A DNA stretch of 64,000 bases from contig NZ_JAECMT010000007.1 in the NCBI RefSeq assembly GCF_016019935.1, positions 1-64,000 of the forward strand, given 5' to 3'. This document shows, piece after piece, positions 29,769 through 38,897 of this stretch. The notes under the pieces were generated by a model that searched no databases, was not told the origin of the DNA, and saw only the letters and a program-made list of their open reading frames with translations. This stretch comes from Paenibacillus sp. GSMTC-2017. GTDB lineage: Bacteria; Bacillota; Bacilli; Paenibacillales; Paenibacillaceae. The translations under genes were made by a program, and so were the position numbers. Numbering within the stretch: the first letter of the stretch is position 1; each line of letters begins with the position of its first letter.

Positions 29769-31609
29769 TAATTAAAAAACCTCTTATACCATACTAGGAA
29801 AACATACACCGTCCAAATATAGCGGGCATAGTTAGCTTTCCCGTCATAATGCGAGTCGAGATATTTCATAAGCTCTTCTACATGGAAAAATTGTTTAGCC
29901 GTTTCAGACTTGAACTGCTCTTTAACAAGCGAATAGTATTTCTCTTCCTTGAGCCAATGTCTAATTGGCACAGGGAAACCTACCTTCTCGCGGTTAGCCC
30001 AAGCATCCGGCAATACTTCCTTCGCAGCCGTTCGCAAAGCATACTTCGTATTGTTTGGATGGATTCTAAGCTTCGTAGGCAATTGCCCAGCGAGCTCCAT
30101 CACTTTCTTATCTAGAAATGGTACACGTAGCTCTAGCGAATGCGCCAAACTCATCTTATCTGCTTTGAGCAAAATATCACCAGGAAGCCACAGCTTCATA
30201 TCGAGATATTGCATCTTCGTTACGTCGTCCTTGCCTTGAATGTTGGCATAGACGCCTTTGGTAATGCTTTGGACCGATGGTCCTTGCTTATAATCATCCT
30301 TCAGAACCGCAAGCGCATCGGATTCCTCGAATACTTTGGCTTGCCCGATAAAACGTTCCTCAACCTTCTGTCCGCCTTTAACGAGGAAGGCAGTGATACG
30401 ATTTTTCGGCAATGACTTAGCGAGGAAAGACATTGGCCTTCTAAGCGCATAGGGCAATCGCTCGTACTTCTTCATCGCTGGCGTCGTTTCGTACCAAGCA
30501 TATCCTCCGAAAATTTCATCTGCGCCTTCACCGGACAACACAACGGTTACATGCTTGCTCGCTAGCTCAGCAAGGAAATATAGCGGAACGGAGGATGGGT
30601 TCGATTGTGGCTCATCCATGTGGTACTGGATCGTTGGCAACATGTTGAAGCATTCCTCTGCACTAATCATTTTTCGATGATTCTCAATGTGCAAAATATC
30701 CGATAGTTCCTTAGCCAAGTTCGTTTCATTGAACATGCCCTCGTGATCTTGAAAACCGACGGAAAACGTCTTATTTGGCTTAAGCAACGCCGTAATATAG
30801 CTGGAGTCAATCCCTCCCGATAAAAAGGAGCCAACTTTGACATCGCTTATTTTATGATAGTCCACAGATTCTCTTATAGAGTCCTTGATTCGCTCAACAT
30901 ACTGCTCTAGTGAACCGTCCTTCTCGTTAAAAGCTACGTCCCAATAACGCGTAGTATCGAGTTTTCCATCCTTATAAATCATATAGTGACCAGGTTTAAG
31001 CTTGAACACGCCTTTAAAGAATGTTTCATCGAGTACAGAATACTGAAACGTTAAATAAGGCTTCAGCGCATTCTTATTCAGTTCTTTACGGAAAGCAGAG
31101 TGCTTTAGAAAAGACTTAATTTCCGAGCCGAACAATAGAGAGCCATCGCTTGTATTCTGAGTATAGTAAAGCGGCTTAATACCGAAATGATCTCTTGCTA
31201 TAAATAGGTTGCGAAGATTCTTATCCCATATAGCAAAGGCGAACATGCCGCGCAGCTTTTGAACAATATCAACACCATACTCTTCATAACCGTGAAGGAT
31301 AACTTCACTGTCTGTTTGGCTGGTGAAAACATGTCCTTTGCTCAGCAGATCTTGTTTTAGTTCTTTATAGTTGTAGATTTCTCCGTTAAAAATAAGAATG
31401 CAGCTCTTATCCTCATTATACATGGGTTGGCTGCCTTCTTGGGATAGATCAATAATTTCCAAACGTCGAAAACCGAATGTGACATCATCATCGGAAAAGA
31501 TACCTCCGCTATCAGGTCCGCGATGAATAATCGTATCCATCATCGCTTGGATAGTTTGTTGCTTGTCAATGTCAGTTTGACTATTAGCAAATCCTACGAA
31601 ACCGCACAT
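29768..31609 (-). CDS. asnB: Asparagine synthetase-type glutamine amidotransferase (AsnB/AsnO family)
   Basis: 613 residues beginning MCGFVGF, so that Cys2 becomes the N-terminal nucleophile; upstream in-frame codons are excluded for this reason. The glutaminase half has HRGPDSGG and FNGEIYNYKELK; the synthetase half has the PP-loop SGGIDSS (about residue 256) and SGEGADEIFGGY. The size is like B. subtilis AsnO/YisO. It amidates a carboxylate using glutamine and ATP. B. subtilis AsnB is known to amidate diaminopimelate in peptidoglycan, so with ligases upstream the acceptor may be a peptide rather than free Asp; inference. Confidence 0.9.
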   Translation of the reverse strand: MCGFVGFANSQTDIDKQQTIQAMMDTIIHRGPDSGGIFSDDDVTFGFRRLEIIDLSQEGSQPMYNEDKSCILIFNGEIYNYKELKQDLLSKGHVFTSQTDSEVILHGYEEYGVDIVQKLRGMFAFAIWDKNLRNLFIARDHFGIKPLYYTQNTSDGSLLFGSEIKSFLKHSAFRKELNKNALKPYLTFQYSVLDETFFKGVFKLKPGHYMIYKDGKLDTTRYWDVAFNEKDGSLEQYVERIKDSIRESVDYHKISDVKVGSFLSGGIDSSYITALLKPNKTFSVGFQDHEGMFNETNLAKELSDILHIENHRKMISAEECFNMLPTIQYHMDEPQSNPSSVPLYFLAELASKHVTVVLSGEGADEIFGGYAWYETTPAMKKYERLPYALRRPMSFLAKSLPKNRITAFLVKGGQKVEERFIGQAKVFEESDALAVLKDDYKQGPSVQSITKGVYANIQGKDDVTKMQYLDMKLWLPGDILLKADKMSLAHSLELRVPFLDKKVMELAGQLPTKLRIHPNNTKYALRTAAKEVLPDAWANREKVGFPVPIRHWLKEEKYYSLVKEQFKSETAKQFFHVEELMKYLDSHYDGKANYARYIWTVYVFLVWYKRFFN

Positions 31610-31678
31610 AGTGGGATAACCTTTCCGTTGCATAATTTGAAGTAGATGAATGAGTTAATTTTCCGAACGCCTCATCAA

Positions 31679-33154
31679 TTACTTGCTGCTCATAATTTCG
31701 TTGACGATCTCTGCTTCATTGAAGGGGATTTCCGTTTTGCCTATCACTTGTGACGTTTCATGTCCTTTACCAGCGATAAGAATAACGTCATCCTTTTCGC
31801 TTATATCGATTGCATATTGAATAGCTTCACGTCGATCAACGATTCCGCGATACGTACCACCAGCAGCTTCTACTGCTGCAGATACTTCTGCGATGATTGT
31901 ATCTGGATCTTGGTCCTTCGGATTATCCGAAGTGACAATTGCGATATCGGAATAAGCAGCAGCGATTTTACCCATCGCTTGTCGCTTGCCGCTACCAAGT
32001 TGTCCTGGGGCAGCATACACTCCGAATACAAGTAGAAGTCGCCCTTTTGTGAACGGCCTGAGTGTAGACAAAGCTTTCTCTAGACTATCTTCCGTATGAG
32101 CGAAGTCGACTATGATTTTACGATCATCATCTTGATAGACGACTTCAAGTCGCCCTTTGATGCTTTCAACAGCCCGAATGCCTGCTGCGATTTGATCAAG
32201 GCTAATTCCGTTGCAATAGGCGCATGCTACCGCTGCTAAGCTGTTATAGACGTATATAAGGCCAGGAAGGTTGCTCTGGATAGCAATACTGCCTGTTGGT
32301 GTATGTGCAATGTAGCTCGTATAATCCGCATATTGACGAATGTCCGTGGCGCGGATATCAGCTTCATTTTCAATGCCATAAGTGACGAGCTTAGCTTGAT
32401 TGGACGATATCTTGGCTGCAAGGCGTCTGCCATATTCATCATCAATATTAACGATATTGTAGTCGGTCGTTAAATCAAAGAGCATAGCCTTCGCTTCGAA
32501 GTATTCCTCCATCGTATTATGTAGCTCTAGATGATCGGGTGTTAAATTAGTGAATATACCTGATTTGAAGCGAGAAGCAGCCGTTCTTTGCAAGCTTAAT
32601 GCATGAGAAGAAACTTCCATGACACAGTCATGGACGCCTGTTTCGACCATATCGGCAAACATGTGCTGGAGATGCAGCGATTCAGGAGTCGTTGGCGTCG
32701 TAGACTTTGTTTTGAGTGACTGATTGCCAACCATCGCCCCGATCGTTCCGATAACCCCTACAGTACGTTTCGATTGCTCCAGGATAGACTTAATAAAATA
32801 GGTCGTCGACGTCTTGCCATTCGTACCGGTTATACCTATTAAATTTAAATTCTCTGTAGGATCACTATAGAAACGTGCAGAGGTGTGAGCCATAGCATAG
32901 CGAGTATCCGCAACCTTCAAAATGGTAATAGGAGCGTCTACTTTAATATCTTTCTCAACAAGAATAGCAGTCGCTCCAAGCTCGACTGCTCGCTGAATAT
33001 ACTGATGTCCATCTACTGTGAAGCCGGTTATCGCAACGAATAAACCGTTCGGTACAACTTCACGGGAATCGAAGGCGATGGACGAAATATTTGTATTGGT
33101 GTCACCTTGTAAAATGCTGAACTCAAGGTGCTCAACTAAGGTAGCCAGCAGCAT
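31679..33154 (-). CDS. MurE-like peptide ligase with altered substrate residues
   Basis: 491 residues with all Mur-ligase hallmarks: UDP-substrate domain, P-loop GITGTNGKTSTT (about residue 109), HLELHNTMEEYFEAKAMLF with the carbamylated Lys, VDFAHTEDSLEKAL and GKGHET. It deviates where MurE binds its amino acid. The E. coli GGDRDKGKR loop, containing Arg389, reads APGQLGSGKR with Leu at that place, and DNPR reads DNPK. It is probably not the housekeeping diaminopimelate ligase. It sits 25 bases after the ATP-grasp gene and 69 before asnB. The combination of ATP-grasp and Mur ligase recalls cyanophycin synthetase, where both are fused. Confidence 0.85.
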   Translation of the reverse strand: MLLATLVEHLEFSILQGDTNTNISSIAFDSREVVPNGLFVAITGFTVDGHQYIQRAVELGATAILVEKDIKVDAPITILKVADTRYAMAHTSARFYSDPTENLNLIGITGTNGKTSTTYFIKSILEQSKRTVGVIGTIGAMVGNQSLKTKSTTPTTPESLHLQHMFADMVETGVHDCVMEVSSHALSLQRTAASRFKSGIFTNLTPDHLELHNTMEEYFEAKAMLFDLTTDYNIVNIDDEYGRRLAAKISSNQAKLVTYGIENEADIRATDIRQYADYTSYIAHTPTGSIAIQSNLPGLIYVYNSLAAVACAYCNGISLDQIAAGIRAVESIKGRLEVVYQDDDRKIIVDFAHTEDSLEKALSTLRPFTKGRLLLVFGVYAAPGQLGSGKRQAMGKIAAAYSDIAIVTSDNPKDQDPDTIIAEVSAAVEAAGGTYRGIVDRREAIQYAIDISEKDDVILIAGKGHETSQVIGKTEIPFNEAEIVNEIMSSK

Positions 33155-33179
33155 GCCATCAACCCCATTCTTATATAGA

Positions 33180-34364
33180 CTATCTTCTAAAAAGTTTATT
33201 TAATACTTTACCACTAATAATCGACGCATAAGCTAAACCTGGTTTCGGATCGCTCCATTGCCATATTGCGTTTGCTTTCGGTTTGAACAAAGATTTGACG
33301 AACTGACCACGAGTCATCTGCTTCGTTTTTATGTAATCACGAACGGCAAGCATATCCTCATAGAAGTACCAGAATACACGATTTGTATCCCAAGTAATGG
33401 CATGTGGCTCCACAGGTGATCCTGTTAATTCCCTGTAAGTGATGTAAGGGAAGTTGATGCCTACTTTATACAAAAGATTATTTAGATTCGTTATACGAAC
33501 ATTAATTTCGATCAAATAATAAAGCCCAGTCTCTGCATCTTTTTTGAACTCGATTTCTGCAAAGCCCTTCCATCCAATATTCTCGAGAAAAGCGGCTCCG
33601 ATATCAAATAGTTCGGGAACATGCCTTTGACCCGTATAGACCGATGCCCCGAAGTTGATCGGATATTGTCGGAATTTCTGACAAGTTAACCAGTGAGTTA
33701 CTTTGGAATCTTGATTCAAATAAGCATCAAAGGTGTACATATGATCATCAAACCCTGGAATGATCCTTTGAACGATGACTTCTAGGTTAGCATCCTTAGC
33801 TTTCGCCAGTGCTTCTAGCAGTTCGGATTCGTTATTAACCTTAAATATTTTGCGTCTAAATTTAGCTACAAATGATGGAGAATCTGTTGGCTTTACGATA
33901 CAAGGGTACTTTAAAATGGTAGCGATTTTTTCAAGGAAATTGTCTTCGTTCACTCGCACTGTTTCCGGAACATTAACGCCATGTTCTTCCGCAAGTCGGT
34001 GAAGCACTTCTTTATTCATTGCCTTTGTATACAGCCCTTGTTCGGTCTGTGGTATTAAATAATAGTTTCTAAGCTCGTCAAGATGTTCGTCGATGACCTC
34101 GACGTAGGAATCGTGACAAGGGATAAGAACAGGCGGTTTGCTTTGCTTGCTTGCATAGTCCTTTAGGAAAGCGATAAATGACTTTGTGTCCTCTTTGTAA
34201 TGAGGTGCAATTAAACGTTCGGACGTATATTTTGACAGCGCGCCATAGGCGTGCTTTTCTGAATAATCTACAGCGACAGTATGTATACCATTAACGCCTA
34301 AACAGCGAATGGTGCTGAGTCCAATATAATAATTGCAACCTAGAATAACTGCTTTATTGTTCAC
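33180..34364 (-). CDS. ATP-grasp carboxylate-amine ligase
   Basis: 394 residues. The N-terminal pre-ATP-grasp fold starts AVILGCNYYIGLSTIRCLG. ATP-grasp segments include YPCIVKPTDSPSF (about residue 163), EVIVQRIIPG and the metal site YYLIEINVRITN (about residue 300). Relatives couple a carboxylate to an amine through an acyl phosphate. The start is GTG at 34364 with agaggga upstream on the minus strand. It is the promoter-proximal gene of a five-gene unit with a MurE-like ligase, AsnB, a C39-like protease and a racemase. The substrate cannot be read from sequence. Confidence 0.85.
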   Translation of the reverse strand: MNNKAVILGCNYYIGLSTIRCLGVNGIHTVAVDYSEKHAYGALSKYTSERLIAPHYKEDTKSFIAFLKDYASKQSKPPVLIPCHDSYVEVIDEHLDELRNYYLIPQTEQGLYTKAMNKEVLHRLAEEHGVNVPETVRVNEDNFLEKIATILKYPCIVKPTDSPSFVAKFRRKIFKVNNESELLEALAKAKDANLEVIVQRIIPGFDDHMYTFDAYLNQDSKVTHWLTCQKFRQYPINFGASVYTGQRHVPELFDIGAAFLENIGWKGFAEIEFKKDAETGLYYLIEINVRITNLNNLLYKVGINFPYITYRELTGSPVEPHAITWDTNRVFWYFYEDMLAVRDYIKTKQMTRGQFVKSLFKPKANAIWQWSDPKPGLAYASIISGKVLNKLFRR

Positions 34365-34400
34365 AAAAAATCATCCCTCTATCCACGGTGTTATGAAATA

Positions 34401-34429
34401 ATTTTACTGCATCGCTTCCTATATTACAA
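34401..34429 (-). promoter_or_regulatory. Promoter of the ATP-grasp/MurE-like operon
   Basis: On the minus strand, TTGTAA (plus 34424-34429), a 17-base spacer and TAAAAT (plus 34401-34406), about 40 bases ahead of the GTG start. Confidence 0.65.
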
Positions 34430-34508
34430 TTGTGCCCATTACGATTAAGAGCCTCTCATAAGTTGAGTAGGACAAAAGCACTAACATTTGGAACAAATGT
34501 CTCCTAAA

Positions 34509-34584
34509 TGTCGAATAATGCCTAAAAATTGTAGCTGTTCGTCGACAAGTTTTTACAAACACCACGAAAAGCACGGAGTATAAT
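34509..34584 (+). promoter_or_regulatory. Possible Spo0A sites and -10 ahead of the Spo0E-like gene
   Basis: TGTCGAA (34509-34515) is a perfect Spo0A box, and ttcgtcgacaa (34538-34548) contains a 6/7 match on the other strand. TATAAT lies at 34579-34584 but without a good -35. A 7-base motif is expected several times by chance in 64 kb; the location upstream of a phosphorelay gene is what makes it notable. Confidence 0.4.
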
Positions 34585-34634
34585 GGAACTATTACGACAT
34601 GATTACTAGATAAGGAGCGTGCCTCGAAGCGACC

Positions 34635-34832
34635 ATGGATAAAATATACTTGCTTACACAGTTGCAATCGCTTCGGCAAAAGCTTCATGAAATAGCCGAG
34701 GTGCGGGGAAGTCTGACAGATCCGGCCGTCTTAGCTGTTAGTGAAGAGGCAGATCAACTTATCGTAGCCCTTCAATATTTACAGCGTAATGAATTCGAAC
34801 TTTCTTCTACCCATCGCAATAGACATAGATAA
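34635..34832 (+). CDS. Spo0E-like aspartyl-phosphate phosphatase
   Basis: 65 residues forming a helical hairpin: YLLTQLQSLRQKLHEIAEVRG, then VLAVSEEADQLIVALQ, which carries the SxxxD motif of the Spo0E family (SEEAD, about residues 36-40). Spo0E proteins dephosphorylate Spo0A and hold back sporulation. The ATG lies 15 bases after aaggagc, a wide spacing. A sporulation-type kinase is encoded less than 1 kb away. Divergent to the ATP-grasp operon. Confidence 0.85.
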   Translation: MDKIYLLTQLQSLRQKLHEIAEVRGSLTDPAVLAVSEEADQLIVALQYLQRNEFELSSTHRNRHR

Positions 34833-34835
34833 TGA

Positions 34836-35330
<495 letters not shown>

Positions 35331-35365
35331 TTATGCAACGAACAAATATTCCGATGTTAACATAG

Positions 35366-35470
35366 AGTGGATAACTTTGTGGATAATTGCCACAAGTATA
35401 AACAGAGTTGTGCACAACTTATTAACAGCTGGGGATAACTTCTGTTGACAGTGTGCACAGGTTGTGAATA
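35366..35470. promoter_or_regulatory. Cluster of DnaA-box-like sequences
   Basis: Within about 105 bases: agtggataa (35366-35374), tgtggataa (35378-35386, the exact inverse of the DnaA box TTATCCACA), then near-matches ttgtgcaca, ggggataac and tgtgcacagg. This fills the gap between divergent tadA and the kinase gene. It could be a DnaA-binding cluster that titrates DnaA or controls the flanking genes; no DNA-unwinding tract is seen. Confidence 0.55.
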
Positions 35471-35521
35471 GTCATTTGGTTCTACTTCTAACCGATCATC
35501 TCACAAAGGAGGTGTCGTTCA

Positions 35522-37342
35522 GTGTCGATTAAGTCAAAGCTGTCGATAGCCATTACACTCATGTTATTTATTGTAGTCATTTTATACCATCTGCTTAGTG
35601 AATATTCGATGGTGCTTGGACTAAAAGATATGATGAATTTATCTATGGAACGTGCTTCGGTACAAGCTACTGACACAATCGAAAGCTACGAAACGCATAC
35701 ATTAAATAGCGACGAGGAAAAGCCAATCGTACCTGAAGCGGTTTTCTCTATTTTGTATAACCTTAATCCACGGATCAAGGAAGTAACGGTCTTTGAGAAA
35801 GATACGTTGTCGATTCGTTATGGTACATATACGTATTCTGATGCTAACAACGATAAGTCGTTTGTGCAAGCGCTAAAGTCGGGTGATTTCGTGTCTCGAA
35901 GTTTTTCACAGGACGGGAGCAATTATTTAAGGAGCTATTATTTGCCTGAGGAAAAAAGCAATTACGTAGTCAGCATCGTTTACGACAAAGTAAAGCTTGC
36001 CACGATGGTAGATCGAAAACGAGATCACACAATTATGTACACCAGCATTTTTCTAATGATTATGGTTGTCGTCATGTATTGGTTAGTTGGCGTTATGATT
36101 CGTCCTCTTAAAGATATTTTGTGGAAGGTAAATGAAGTGTCTTCGGTTCGCTTCCACAAGCCAATTCAAATTAAGGGAAAAGATGAGTTTGGTCTGCTAG
36201 CGCTGAAGATCAATGCGATGTCACAGAATTTGAGCATATATATGAATAAGCTGAGAAAGGCTTTCGAGGAAAATAGAAGGATGAAGGAGCATCTAGAGTC
36301 CTTTATTAATCACTCTAATGATGCTATTCATATTATGGATCTGGACGGAAAGGTCATACAAGTTAACCGTGCATTCGAGCATTTGTTTGGTTATGACGAA
36401 GCGGAGGTACTCGGACAGCATTACCCTACTATTCCAGATTCCCATCAGATGGAGAAACGGCAGATGATTGGACTTCTGCTTGCGGGGAAGAAGTTGCCCG
36501 CGCAAGAAACAGTTCGAATAACACGGACAGGTGAGATTATTCCGGTTAGTGTTACTGTTTCACCAATTAGAGATACCGATGGCTCGATACGAGCATTTGC
36601 AAGCATTTGCCGGGATATGAGAAGCCGTAACCGGATGGAAGAATTGCTGCGTCGCTCGGAGAAGCTGACAACAGTTGGACAACTTGCCGCTGGGGTTGCA
36701 CACGAGATAAGAAACCCGCTGACAACACTGAGAGGATTTCTTCAGTTGCAACAACAAAGCCATTCGCTTAATCAATCTCATATTAAGCTTATGTTATCTG
36801 AGCTAGATCGGATTAATTTGATCGTTGGTGAGTTCCTCATTCTTGCAAAACCTCAGGCAACTAAGTTTGTTATTAAAGATATTAGGGACGTCGTACAGGA
36901 TGTACTTATTTTCCTCGATAGTGAAGCGCATCTCCATAATATCGAATTTAAAACGATTATTACAGATGAAGAATGCAGCATTTCATGTGAGGAAAACCAA
37001 TTAAAACAAGTATTCATCAACTTACTCAAAAATGCGATTGAAGCGATGCCAGGTGGAGGCTCTGTACATATTTCTATCCAAAAGAAGAGCAGCAATATCG
37101 CAATATCGATTACCGATGAAGGAATAGGCATACCAGAAGATATGATTTCGAAGATTGGTGATCCTTTCTTCACAGCCAAAGAGACAGGAACAGGTCTAGG
37201 AATTATGGTGAGCCAGCGTATTATTAATAGTCATCAAGGGACGTTAGATATTCAAAGTCAGGTCAATGTAGGGACATCGGTTAAATTAACTCTACCTGCC
37301 TTGAATGAGAATGTGCAGAGCGATATACTACAGGAGGCTTAA
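35522..37342 (+). CDS. Sporulation-type PAS sensor histidine kinase
   Basis: 606 residues. TM1 (about 8-26), an extracytoplasmic sensor region of about 140 residues, TM2 (about 170-193), HAMP (about 195-245), PAS (about 255-370; MDLDGKVIQVNRAFEHLFGYD), HisKA with H in AAGVAHEIRNPLTTLRGFLQL (about residue 393), then HATPase with NLLKNAIEAM, DEGIGIP and GTGLG. The HisKA signature is that of Spo0F-phosphorylating kinases (KinA-E). No response regulator is adjacent, as is usual for such orphan kinases. GTG start at 35522 with aaaggaggt. The proximity to the Spo0E-like gene supports a phosphorelay role. Confidence 0.88.
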   Translation: MSIKSKLSIAITLMLFIVVILYHLLSEYSMVLGLKDMMNLSMERASVQATDTIESYETHTLNSDEEKPIVPEAVFSILYNLNPRIKEVTVFEKDTLSIRYGTYTYSDANNDKSFVQALKSGDFVSRSFSQDGSNYLRSYYLPEEKSNYVVSIVYDKVKLATMVDRKRDHTIMYTSIFLMIMVVVMYWLVGVMIRPLKDILWKVNEVSSVRFHKPIQIKGKDEFGLLALKINAMSQNLSIYMNKLRKAFEENRRMKEHLESFINHSNDAIHIMDLDGKVIQVNRAFEHLFGYDEAEVLGQHYPTIPDSHQMEKRQMIGLLLAGKKLPAQETVRITRTGEIIPVSVTVSPIRDTDGSIRAFASICRDMRSRNRMEELLRRSEKLTTVGQLAAGVAHEIRNPLTTLRGFLQLQQQSHSLNQSHIKLMLSELDRINLIVGEFLILAKPQATKFVIKDIRDVVQDVLIFLDSEAHLHNIEFKTIITDEECSISCEENQLKQVFINLLKNAIEAMPGGGSVHISIQKKSSNIAISITDEGIGIPEDMISKIGDPFFTAKETGTGLGIMVSQRIINSHQGTLDIQSQVNVGTSVKLTLPALNENVQSDILQEA

Positions 37343-37379
37343 TGTTTGTGTAGAGGTACCTAGGGGGAAGAGTAAATAG

Positions 37380-38063
37380 ATGGAGCGAAGAGCGGTAATT
37401 GTCGGAGCGACAGGTCTCGTCGGTGGAGAACTTGTAAAGTTGCTTCTGAGCAGTAGGCATTATACGAAGGTGACGGTAATTGTTCGTAAAAGACTTTCCA
37501 TGTCTCATCCAAGACTAGAGCAGCGACAACTAGATTTTAAAGAATTAGGACATACTCCCGCAGAGTTAATAGAAGGAGCAGATATCTACTGCACATTAGG
37601 GACTACTATGAAAAAGGCGGGTTCCAAGGAGCAATTTCAACTTGTGGATTATGACTATCCTATGGAGCTGGGTCGACTGTGCAAACGCTATGGTGCAAGA
37701 AAGATGCTAATCGTAACGGCAATTGGTTCGAGTGTAAACTCGATGTTCTTTTACAGCAAAGTAAAAGGTAGGGTAGAACAAGATCTTAAAGCACTGCAAC
37801 TTCCATCACTTCTTATCTTTAAACCATCACTCATTCTGGGGCATCGTGAGGAAACAAGTTTTCGTGAAAGTTTTGTCATTAAAGCTGCAGAGAAGCTATC
37901 TTTCCTATTCAATGGGAGATGGAGCAAATACAAGCCGGTAACAGCGAATGGGATCGCACAAGCGATGATTTCAGAAGCATTGACTTGTGATATCGCTCTA
38001 CATATCATAGAATCTAACGAGATTATATCTTCAGCGAAGAAGTTGCAGAAAATAAAAGGATAG
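37380..38063 (+). CDS. NAD(P)-binding oxidoreductase (HTATIP2/atypical SDR-like)
   Basis: 227 residues. The Rossmann motif is VIVGATGLVGGELVKLLL (residues about 6-23). CTLGTTMKKAGSKEQF and the FFYSKVKGRVEQDL stretch (Y-x3-K) match small atypical short-chain dehydrogenases of the HTATIP2/TIP30 type. The reaction is unknown. The start ATG lies 13 bases after aggggga. It is 37 bases after the kinase and 32 before rluF, so probably co-transcribed with both. Confidence 0.8.
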   Translation: MERRAVIVGATGLVGGELVKLLLSSRHYTKVTVIVRKRLSMSHPRLEQRQLDFKELGHTPAELIEGADIYCTLGTTMKKAGSKEQFQLVDYDYPMELGRLCKRYGARKMLIVTAIGSSVNSMFFYSKVKGRVEQDLKALQLPSLLIFKPSLILGHREETSFRESFVIKAAEKLSFLFNGRWSKYKPVTANGIAQAMISEALTCDIALHIIESNEIISSAKKLQKIKG

Positions 38064-38095
38064 TGTAGGATACGCTACAACGAGGTGAGTCTTCA

Positions 38096-38797
38096 GTGAG
38101 AATCAATAAATTTATAAGCGAAACTGGTTTCTGTTCCCGTAGAGAAGCGGATAAACTGATAGATAGCGGGAAAGTTACGATTAACGGAATTATTGCACAG
38201 CTTGGCAGTCAAGCGGAGCATGGCGATGATGTACGGATTAATGGTCGTCGTATTGGTGAACATAAGCGCCATGTGTATATCGCATTAAATAAACCTGTAG
38301 GTATTACATGTACGACAGAGCTTCATATTAAAGGAAATATTGTAGACTTTATCGGTCATCCAGAACGAATATTTCCAATTGGACGATTGGACAAAGATTC
38401 TGAAGGGCTGATTCTTTTGACGAACGATGGTGATGTAGTTAATCCGATTCTTCGTTCTGAAGGTAAACATGAGAAAGAATATATCGTAACGGTGAACAAG
38501 CCTATTAATGAAGTATTTCTTAAAGGTATGTCAGATGGAGTACACATATTGGGCAGTATGACCCTGCCATGTAAAGTGACTAGAGTAGCGGAGCGATCCT
38601 TCCGAATTATATTGACAGAAGGTCGCAACCGACAAATTCGTAGAATGTGCGAAGCACTTGGGTTTCAGGTGCATCGACTTAAACGGGTTAGAATTATGAA
38701 TATCCACTTAGGTGAACTACAGGTTGGCAAGTGGCGCAACCTGACAGAAGGAGAACGGTCGGAACTATTCGGTCTTCTCGATTACAAACCGAACTGA
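38096..38797 (+). CDS. rluF: 23S rRNA pseudouridine synthase, RluF type
   Basis: 233 residues. An S4 RNA-binding domain (residues 1-60, RINKFISETGFCSRREADKLID) precedes the RsuA-family catalytic domain with Asp in PIGRLDKDSEGLILLTNDG (about residue 101). GRNRQIRRMCEALGF closes the active site. RluF modifies U2604 of 23S rRNA; B. subtilis YjbO is the counterpart. GTG start after gaggtgag. A terminator follows. Confidence 0.88.
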   Translation: MRINKFISETGFCSRREADKLIDSGKVTINGIIAQLGSQAEHGDDVRINGRRIGEHKRHVYIALNKPVGITCTTELHIKGNIVDFIGHPERIFPIGRLDKDSEGLILLTNDGDVVNPILRSEGKHEKEYIVTVNKPINEVFLKGMSDGVHILGSMTLPCKVTRVAERSFRIILTEGRNRQIRRMCEALGFQVHRLKRVRIMNIHLGELQVGKWRNLTEGERSELFGLLDYKPN

Positions 38798-38831
38798 ATA
38801 CGTTTATGAACAAAGATAGATTCTCAAATAA

Positions 38832-38877
38832 ATAGCCTCCAATTTCCACAGTTTCATGTGGGTATTGGAGGCTTCTT
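38832..38877. terminator. Bidirectional terminator
   Basis: Nested stem agcctccaat / attggaggct with inner ccaca / tgtgg, flanked by aaataaat and ttcttta. It is shared by rluF and motB. Confidence 0.8.
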
Positions 38878-38897
38878 TATTTATCCGAAGAGCGATA

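Noticed and set aside
9430..34835. Prophage or integrative element
   Set aside because: No integrase, recombinase, phage or conjugation genes and no flanking att-like repeats were found.
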